The translations under genes were made by a program, and so were the position numbers. From a virus, in the IMG/VR virus record IMGVR_UViG_3300011114_000838, positions 1 to 20,157 of that record: DNA of 20,157 nucleotides. One strand, written 5' to 3'. This document shows, in pieces, positions 14,415-20,157 of the stretch (positions within the stretch are counted from its first letter, which is position 1; each line of letters opens with the position of its first letter). A model generated the notes under the pieces. That model saw only the letters and a list, made by a program, of their open reading frames with translations. It ran no database searches and was not told the DNA's origin.

Positions 14415-17000
14415 ATGAGCAGCGTTTTTGCACCAATTCAATATGGTTGGGGCGTAGTCTACTGGCTGACGATTGAGGGCGTGCCGGTTGTTTGGATCGA
14501 GCGCGAAACTGGGTTGACGTTGCCAACTGGTTACGGGCAGGACGCCAGCTTGGTGATCGATAAAAGCAGCGATGTTGGGCAGTTGGTGGATCGCGAGAGT
14601 GGTCTGGGCGCGGGCTATCCGTTGACGTTTCAGCTGTTGGACACGTTGGTGATCCGCGGTTGGCTGCGCAAGTGGTCGCTGTCAACGGAGATTGTGCTGG
14701 CGGTGGCGTGGAATGACGCCACGATCCATGTGGAATCGATCACCGGCTGGCCCGCGGGTGGTGTGTTTTGGCTGGGGCTGGAGCGGATCGAGTACACCGG
14801 CACGGCTGACGGCGGCGATCCACGGTTTACGGGCTGCACGCGCGGCACGGCTGGCAGCTTGGCGAGCATCCATTATCCGGGCACGATCAGCGGCATTTGC
14901 ACCGATTTGCCGAGGTGGTGGCGTGGCCGGCAGGCGCGGTTGTTTGCCAGCCCAGTTGCACCGAGCACGACGATGACGGGCAGCGGTTTGGCCGATGAGG
15001 CGGCAGAAGTCTGGCGCGGCGTGATTGATCAGGGGCCGGATCGCGTGGGCGGTTTGTGGGAGATGCAAGCCCAGGCGCTGGACCGGCGGCTGGACTTGCA
15101 GCTGACGGCCAAGATCACCGGATCGGTGATTGACTTGGCACCGCGTTACGCGATCGAGCCGAGCATGAGCGTGGTGCTGCAGCTCAAGGGCTGGACGCTG
15201 GGGCCGGTGGTTGCACAGTGGGAATTTTGGATTGAGCTCAATCCGTATGCGGCCATGACGAGCGGCGATCTGCTGACGCCGGCCGAGCAGGCCGATGCGA
15301 TCAAAGCAGCATGGTTGGTGGCGCTGCCATTGGCCAAGAATCTGGTGAGCGGGGCTTTTGACGCTGCGGCCTATTTTGGCGCGCTGGTGGTTGCTCACCA
15401 AGCGGATGCGTGGTGGTGGAAGGTGACGCTGCAGGCTGGCGCTATTGCGGCACCGGGGCTGATTGCAGACAAGATCAGTTTTAACGGCGCGGACTCGCCG
15501 GGCAGCTTGACCAAGAAGGACACTTTTGATCTGACGCCGGTGGCTGGGCAATTGCTGTGGCTGAATTGGAAAAGCAACGGCGATCACCTGCTTGGCCACG
15601 CCACCATGGGGGCCACACTCAATCCGGGCTTGTCGGGCATTGCGGTGGAGTTGGATGCGCCGGTGCCGGTGGGCTTGTCTACTTACGGCAGCTTAAAATT
15701 GAATGATAAGCAGGTGACTTACACCAAGATGGCGGCCAGCGGCACGCTGGCGTTTTTTGCTGGATTGTATGCGCAGGCCAACAAGGCGATCGATTTGGGG
15801 GCGGTCAAGATTGGCGATTCTGTGGAAGTGTTGCACCAAAACGGCGGCAAAGCGGCCATTGTGATGCGCGAGCTGCTGAGCTCGAGCGGCACCGGCCAGC
15901 GTGGCGCGTATGACACCAAGGGGCTGGGCGAGGGCTATGGGCTGGATGGCAGCGGCGCAGATACAAGTGCGGTCTATAACGCGAGTTTTGACAAATTTGC
16001 GGCGGGGCCGTTGGTGGCGCTGCCGGTGCAGATGGCGTTGGATGACGCCACGATGGCAGAGTTGTTTGGCGGTTTGTTGGCGCTGAGCCAGCGCGGCTTG
16101 GTGGTGCGCGGCGATGAGGCGCTAGGCGTGCGCCGGCAGCGGCTGGCGATGGTGAGCACTGAGCCGGGTGGCGGTGATTACGATGTGACGATCACCGATT
16201 TGGATCTGCTGACAACAGATGGCGAGGCTGTGACGGCAGTGCGCAAGCGCGACGTGCCGAACACGATCAAGGTGACGATCCCGCAAGGCAGCGACGATCC
16301 CGATGTATTTCAGATCCAAGACAGCCCAGCGGCGGCGCAGCAGGGCACGATCTTGGCCGAGTATGAGCTGCCGTTGTTTGGCAAGGCCACCCAAGATCAG
16401 GTGACGCAATGGGCGTTGGCCCGTTTTGTGCCAGCGCAAACAGAGCAGATCATTGATCTCAAGCTGGTGCCGTGGATTGACATCGACGTGGGCGATCTGG
16501 TGCGGCTGGAACTGACGCACTTTGCGATTTGGCAATGGTCAACGGGCACGCCGGGCTACACTGGCAACGGGCGGGTGTTGGGCGTGCGGCGGCAATTGCT
16601 GGACGGCAGCTTGACGGCCACGATCTTGATCGACGGCACCACGCAAAAGCTGGCGCTGTGCCCGGCGGCAGTTGTGGTGGATCACGATGGCGCGGCAGGC
16701 GCACCAACAAAGATCCGAATTGAGCAGCGGTTTTATCAGCATTTGCACAAAAGCCTGAGCTTGGCGGCCACGATCGATGTGTGGCATTTTGAGGCGGGGC
16801 TGGGCGCAGAAGATGGCGGCGGTGGTTACACGGTGAGCGCGGTGGTGGACAATGGCACCAACGCAGAGCTGACGGTGGCTGCTGTGCTGGGCGGCGCGGT
16901 GTTGTCAGCTTACAGTTGGCTGACGTTGCCGGACACGGCCAACGCGACAGATTATCAGAAGAATTTTGCGCATGTGAGCGATGGCAGTAGCTGGGGGTGA
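14415..17000 (+). CDS. Large tail tip/hub protein (putative)
   Basis: An 861-residue protein with AAGGAG (14404-14409) 5 bases before ATG 14415. It is the biggest complete protein of the tail-tip block and probably forms the hub or central spike base that closes the tube. Residues about 123-156 (ERIEYTG, then FTGCTRGTAGSLASIHYPGT) match a pattern frequent in phage tail proteins in which a strand ending in RG is followed by a conserved H..G. The C-terminal third has an adsorption-hub-like section (QWALARFVPAQTEQIIDLKL, then IDIDVGDLVRLEL and GRVLGVRRQLLDGS), resembling the late beta domains of tail hub proteins where a shift in surface or interface is described. No peptidoglycan hydrolase motif was seen. 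Its stop is 3 bases before the next start. The identification is by size, position and these two segments. Confidence 0.7.
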   Translation: MSSVFAPIQYGWGVVYWLTIEGVPVVWIERETGLTLPTGYGQDASLVIDKSSDVGQLVDRESGLGAGYPLTFQLLDTLVIRGWLRKWSLSTEIVLAVAWNDATIHVESITGWPAGGVFWLGLERIEYTGTADGGDPRFTGCTRGTAGSLASIHYPGTISGICTDLPRWWRGRQARLFASPVAPSTTMTGSGLADEAAEVWRGVIDQGPDRVGGLWEMQAQALDRRLDLQLTAKITGSVIDLAPRYAIEPSMSVVLQLKGWTLGPVVAQWEFWIELNPYAAMTSGDLLTPAEQADAIKAAWLVALPLAKNLVSGAFDAAAYFGALVVAHQADAWWWKVTLQAGAIAAPGLIADKISFNGADSPGSLTKKDTFDLTPVAGQLLWLNWKSNGDHLLGHATMGATLNPGLSGIAVELDAPVPVGLSTYGSLKLNDKQVTYTKMAASGTLAFFAGLYAQANKAIDLGAVKIGDSVEVLHQNGGKAAIVMRELLSSSGTGQRGAYDTKGLGEGYGLDGSGADTSAVYNASFDKFAAGPLVALPVQMALDDATMAELFGGLLALSQRGLVVRGDEALGVRRQRLAMVSTEPGGGDYDVTITDLDLLTTDGEAVTAVRKRDVPNTIKVTIPQGSDDPDVFQIQDSPAAAQQGTILAEYELPLFGKATQDQVTQWALARFVPAQTEQIIDLKLVPWIDIDVGDLVRLELTHFAIWQWSTGTPGYTGNGRVLGVRRQLLDGSLTATILIDGTTQKLALCPAAVVVDHDGAAGAPTKIRIEQRFYQHLHKSLSLAATIDVWHFEAGLGAEDGGGGYTVSAVVDNGTNAELTVAAVLGGAVLSAYSWLTLPDTANATDYQKNFAHVSDGSSWG

Positions 17001-17003
17001 GCG

Positions 17004-18050
17004 GTGGCGGTGACTTACAACACAGCGATGACGATCAAGCAGATGGCGCAGTTGCTGGCACCGAGTATGCTGACCGAGCCGTTGGCCACGATGTTGGCCA
17101 ACAGCAACAGCTTGTACCGCGTGCACCAGCCACCGTTGGTGAGCTTTTGCCCGATGGTTGCGCCCGATGTGTCACCAACTGGTTTTGTGGTTGGCTGCCG
17201 GCCAAGTTTGGACGGGATCCGTTACAAGTTCCGGCACCAGATTTTGCCGAATGTAAACGGGTTTGTGACCATCGAAGTGGAGAGCGGCCACGGTGACGGG
17301 CCGACAACTTGGACATCGATCTACGGGCCAACGGCGGTTGCGACGACAGCGGGCACTTGGTTGGATCATGGCCATTATGGCGTGATCGCTGCTGGCGAGG
17401 ATCGCTTGCGATTCAGCTACACGGCACCGAGCGGGATCTATTTTGTGTCGCACGTGCTGGCCCAGCCGGATCCAGATCCGGCGGTGGTGCCGCTGGTGGC
17501 ACCGTGGGGCCAACAGGCCAGCGATTTTTGGCCAGCCGATGACGCATTGCTTTTGCTGGCTGGCGGGCCGGTGCACACCGAGATGTTAAACCGTTGTTTG
17601 CGCAACAGCGTGGCGGTATTGCGCGACAGGTATCATGCGCTTGGCAGCGTGGTGCAACAGGATAGCCGCTATGCGCCACCGCGGTTTGTGGCACCGTTTG
17701 GCACCGAGGCCGTGGGCGCGTGGGCGCTGGTGGGCAAGGGCCGCGCATTTTTGCCATACCAATCCGGTGCACCAGATTTGCGGCCAACGCTGCGGGTGGA
17801 CTGTTTGGCGGCGGTGACGGCGGGCGCGACGGGCAACAGGGTGCAAGTGATTGCACGCGGGGCCAACGGCAAGGAGAGCGTGGTGCAGCTGGACGCCACC
17901 GGCGTGATGGTGGTGAACACCACCAACTTGCGGGCTGAGCTGGACGGCACGGCAAACGCAGGTATTGACTTGGAGTTTTATGTGCGGGCCGAGGCTGGGC
18001 AACAAGTTGAGCTCAACAGCTGCGCAGTATCGTGGTGCCCAGGAGACTAA
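17004..18050 (+). CDS. Virion structural protein, tail tip region, unknown family
   Basis: A 348-residue protein; start GTG 17004 with GGGGGTGA at 16993-17000. After a short helical N-terminus (IKQMAQLLAPSMLTEPLATM) it becomes beta-rich, with a central section FVTIEVESGHGDGPTTW and a C-terminal domain with LRVDCLAAVTAGATGNRVQV and IDLEFYVRAEAGQQVELNSC, which looks like a carbohydrate-binding-module-style jelly-roll. Such domains are common in phage tip and fibre proteins, but I cannot name a family. Four Cys are in the two terminal parts. A P-D-P-D-P stretch near 153-160 is encoded by an inverted repeat in the DNA. It is followed with no gap by the next gene. Confidence 0.62.
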   Translation: MAVTYNTAMTIKQMAQLLAPSMLTEPLATMLANSNSLYRVHQPPLVSFCPMVAPDVSPTGFVVGCRPSLDGIRYKFRHQILPNVNGFVTIEVESGHGDGPTTWTSIYGPTAVATTAGTWLDHGHYGVIAAGEDRLRFSYTAPSGIYFVSHVLAQPDPDPAVVPLVAPWGQQASDFWPADDALLLLAGGPVHTEMLNRCLRNSVAVLRDRYHALGSVVQQDSRYAPPRFVAPFGTEAVGAWALVGKGRAFLPYQSGAPDLRPTLRVDCLAAVTAGATGNRVQVIARGANGKESVVQLDATGVMVVNTTNLRAELDGTANAGIDLEFYVRAEAGQQVELNSCAVSWCPGD

Positions 18051-18644
18051 ATGCGAGCGCCACCGACAAGATCTTGGAAAGCGATCCCGCCAATTGCGCC
18101 CAGCGATAGCATTGTGGGCGACGATCCAACGCCACCAGCGGCGTTGTCGCTGGTGCTTGCGGCTGACAATTGGCCGGTGGCTGTGGGCTGTGGGCTTTAC
18201 GCCAGCCCGGCGTGGCCGATGGAGGCCAACACCGCGGCGATAACTCAGCGGCGCGTGGCTGCTGTGATCCCACCGGCTTGCAGGTACAGCCAAGCGTGGA
18301 TCACCAGAAGTGGCAATGATGACGGCCAGCAACCAACGCAACAGGTGGGCCACACGCATGCGAGCGCGACGGGTGGCGGCTACACTGGCAATCCGGTGAG
18401 CGCGGCTGACTCGCCGGTGGCGGGGGCCGAGGTATACTTGCAAACGGATCCTGTGCTGGCGATGACCGGCGTGGCGATCGCACCAACGGGCACGACGATC
18501 AATGATGCGCCAACTGGGCCGATCGATCGGGCGCTGGCGGTGCCAGAAACTTTGCACGCAAGTGTTGAAGTCTATGAGTTCAATCAGGTGGCGGGTGCCA
18601 GCTTGAAGTTTTGGAATCGCACAAGCGATCTAGAAGGGTTGTAG
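18051..18644 (+). CDS. Small tail/fibre-associated protein, unknown
   Basis: A 197-residue protein whose ATG directly follows the previous TAA, with AGGAG at 18040-18044. It is Pro/Ala/Thr-rich with few charged residues and no long helix, so probably an extended beta structure. A single GHTHASATGGG segment at residues 100-110 holds an HxH pattern like those that coordinate iron in some phage spikes and fibres; one copy is weak evidence. The C-terminus (ASVEVYEFNQVAGASLKFWN) looks like two beta strands. It precedes the repeat-rich protein by 32 bases (18645-18676), which contain only a GGAGG RBS at 18666-18670. Confidence 0.6.
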   Translation: MRAPPTRSWKAIPPIAPSDSIVGDDPTPPAALSLVLAADNWPVAVGCGLYASPAWPMEANTAAITQRRVAAVIPPACRYSQAWITRSGNDDGQQPTQQVGHTHASATGGGYTGNPVSAADSPVAGAEVYLQTDPVLAMTGVAIAPTGTTINDAPTGPIDRALAVPETLHASVEVYEFNQVAGASLKFWNRTSDLEGL

Positions 18645-18676
18645 CGTTTGGCGTAGACTTAGCGCGGAGGTGTTGT

Positions 18677-20157
18677 ATGAGCGGTTTTTATCGTGGGCTG
18701 ATCTTGGTGAGCAAAGATGTGTTGGCTAAATTGGGCCAGCGCACACTGACCGGCGCGGGCCAAGAGGAGATCTGGCCGGGCACCGATGTGACGCGGCCAA
18801 CACCGGCGGGCGAGCAGTTGCGGCTGATCAGCACCAGCGTGGACGATGACGCGGTGCGCGATGAGACGGGTACGATCACGGTGGCCGGCACCATGGACAT
18901 CGCGCTGGCCAAGATCGTGGAGATCACGCTGGCGGGCGATCTGCAGGTGATCACCACCGACACGTACACCGGCACGATTGCCGGTGCGCCCGATTTGGGC
19001 GATGTGGCCAAGATCACATTGAACGGCACGGCTTATGGCTACCATGTGAACGCCGGCGATGCTGCGGCTGACGTTGCAGCTGGCGTCAAGAACGCAGCAA
19101 ACTTGGGCAGCTATGACGCGCACAAATTTGTACTGGGTGGCACGGCCGATGTGGGCGATTCGCTGCGGCTGACGTTGGGCGCGGTCAATTACGATCGCGT
19201 GGTCGATGGCACGATCGACACCTGGGACGGCACGGTGGCGGGTGGCGCACCAGCTGCCGGCGATGTGGTTACGCTGACGCTGAACGGAGTTGCGTATGCT
19301 TATCGCTTTGCGACTGGCGACACGGCCACGCTGATGGCGGCTGGCGTCAAGAACGCGGCCAACTTGGGCAGCATTGATTGCTGGAAAATTGTGCTGGGCG
19401 GCACGGTGCAGGCTGGCGATGAGGTGCGGATCGTACTGGGGCCAAACACTTACACGCAGGTGACGGGCGTGGGCACGGCCACTGACGCGGCAGCGGGCAT
19501 TGCTGTGCAGGCTGCGGCTGATGCCAATTACACGGTGACGGCTGCGGTTGGCAGCATATTTATCACGGCCAAAGTGCGCGGCGCTGCTGGCGCTTTTACG
19601 TGCTCGGGCAGCTGGATCGTGGACGGCAACGGCGGCAACACCGTGACCACCACGCACGCTGTGACCGGCACCACGCTGCAAACGGCGTGGACGATCAGCA
19701 ACGCCGGCGCGGCTGTGACGGCCACGCACGTGGTGCACGGCACCACGGCTGACACAGTTACGGGCAGTTATAGCGGCGGCACTGGCACTTTTAGCATGCC
19801 AACGCACACGATCACCGGCACCACCGAAACCAAGACGGTGATCGCTGCGGCGATTGCAACACTTGCAGCGGCGGATCCTTTGTACGCGGTGACATCGGAT
19901 GGCGTGAACATTCGCTGCGTCAAGAAAGCCCGAGGCGTTGCAGCCACGTGCACCTGCAGCTGGACGGTGGATGGCGGTGTGGCGGCCACGGTGACGAGCA
20001 CCCAGCCGGTGGTTGGCGTTGTCGCTCAAACGGCGTGGTCGCTGAGCAATGCGGGCGCTGATTTGACCATTGCGCACGCTGCAGCGGGTGCGACGGCTGA
20101 CACCGCGAGCTCAAGCTACGTGCAAGACGTGGGCACCGGCACTTTTGCGGCGCTAAC
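18677..20157 (+). CDS. Repeat-rich virion/fibre-like protein (3' truncated by window end)
   Basis: An open frame from ATG 18677 (GGAGG at 18666-18670, 6 bases upstream) to the window edge with no stop, at least 493 residues. The N-terminal 90 residues look like a virion-binding domain (MSGFYRGLILVSKDVLAKLG, with a DETGTITVAGT strand). After that come tandem beta modules with the pattern TLNG.AY......GD.......GV...., a form common in phage fibre and decoration proteins. Two 65-residue units at 108-172 and 195-259 align without gaps (38 of 65 identical), and a different unit of about 116 residues is duplicated from about 275 onward (SW.VDG, QTAW, SNAGA, GTGTF). Thr, Val, Ala and Gly dominate. 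Host binding or capsid/tail decoration is likely. The antisense ORFs over it are composition shadows. Confidence 0.8.
   Translation, partial: MSGFYRGLILVSKDVLAKLGQRTLTGAGQEEIWPGTDVTRPTPAGEQLRLISTSVDDDAVRDETGTITVAGTMDIALAKIVEITLAGDLQVITTDTYTGTIAGAPDLGDVAKITLNGTAYGYHVNAGDAAADVAAGVKNAANLGSYDAHKFVLGGTADVGDSLRLTLGAVNYDRVVDGTIDTWDGTVAGGAPAAGDVVTLTLNGVAYAYRFATGDTATLMAAGVKNAANLGSIDCWKIVLGGTVQAGDEVRIVLGPNTYTQVTGVGTATDAAAGIAVQAAADANYTVTAAVGSIFITAKVRGAAGAFTCSGSWIVDGNGGNTVTTTHAVTGTTLQTAWTISNAGAAVTATHVVHGTTADTVTGSYSGGTGTFSMPTHTITGTTETKTVIAAAIATLAAADPLYAVTSDGVNIRCVKKARGVAATCTCSWTVDGGVAATVTSTQPVVGVVAQTAWSLSNAGADLTIAHAAAGATADTASSSYVQDVGTGTFAAL
18998..19453 (+). repeat. Tandem 65-residue protein modules with 87-codon period
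   Basis: Copy 1 is 18998-19192 and copy 2 is 19259-19453, exactly 261 bases apart. The most conserved DNA core (19079-19111 vs 19340-19372) encodes AGVKNAANLGS in both, with only synonymous third-position changes. Linker codons between copies encode 22 residues. Confidence 0.85.
19499..20157 (+). repeat. Tandem module of about 116 residues, second copy running off the window
   Basis: Shared blocks are Y.VT (codon 19529 vs 19883), K.RG.A...TC (before 19604 vs 19958), SW.VDG (Trp codons 19613 vs 19961), QTAW, SNAGA and GTGTF (ending 19792 vs 20146). Offset is 348-354 bases, so small indels exist between copies. A third copy may follow beyond the window. Confidence 0.75.

Noticed and set aside
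17465-17482. Inverted repeat GCCGGATC-CA-GATCCGGC
   Set aside because: It lies in frame and encodes a Pro-Asp repeat; it has no T-run or position suggesting a regulatory role.
18659-20077. Antisense ORF of 472 codons at the right end
   Set aside because: It lies opposite the repeat-rich + strand CDS, which has a good RBS and internal protein repeats; the antisense product is Arg/His/Ala-rich with no motif.
1-20157. tRNA genes, CRISPR arrays, insertion sequences, attachment sites
   Set aside because: No cloverleaf-like segments, regularly spaced repeats, transposase motifs or integrase/att structure were found on either strand by reading.

Overview
The window is a strand-coherent late (morphogenesis) module of a tailed double-stranded DNA bacteriophage or prophage. 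Every supported gene lies on the + strand. Genes are packed with ATGA/TGATG overlaps or gaps of a few bases, and the order is the classic one: packaging, then head, connector, tail tube, chaperones, tape measure and tail tip. A tube protein and a tape measure are present and no contractile sheath gene is seen, so the best reading is siphovirus morphology. Base composition is GC-rich and G-skewed on the coding strand, with frequent GTG starts. Host identity cannot be read directly. Six perfect GCGATCGC octamers (the cyanobacterial HIP1 palindrome) are a weak hint at a cyanobacterial or similar host. No integrase, lysis, replication, tRNA or CRISPR feature is in the window.

Layout. 1-438: the 3' end of an unidentified gene and a small unidentified gene. 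435-2520: small and large terminase; the large subunit has a visible Walker A motif and nuclease acidic residues. 2570-3991: portal. 3988-4794: unrecognised coiled-coil protein. 4799-5440: Ala/Gly-rich, coiled-coil scaffold-like protein. 5501-5914: small unknown head-region protein. 5936-6850: probable major capsid protein, followed by a strong intrinsic-terminator-like hairpin at 6877-6917. 6941-8236: two connector/tail-completion candidates. 8257-9636: probable tail tube protein. 9676-10493: two ORFs arranged as a lambda-like G/GT tail assembly chaperone pair, with a slippery heptamer G GGA AAC at the end of the first and a hairpin just behind it. 10490-12997: tape measure. 12999-18644: five tail-tip or virion proteins. 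18677 to the window edge: a large, repeat-rich structural protein truncated by the window.

How the parts work together. TerS/TerL package DNA through the portal into a capsid built on the scaffold. No head protease gene was recognised, so scaffold exit may be non-proteolytic. The hairpin after the capsid gene could cap the very high capsid transcript level while allowing some read-through to the tail genes. The frameshift would set the G:GT ratio needed to load tube subunits on the tape measure. The tape measure length (835 aa) predicts a tail of roughly 125 nm under the usual rule of about 1.5 Angstrom per residue. The tail-tip genes and the terminal repeat protein are strongly diverged from anything I can name and probably hold the host-recognition functions.
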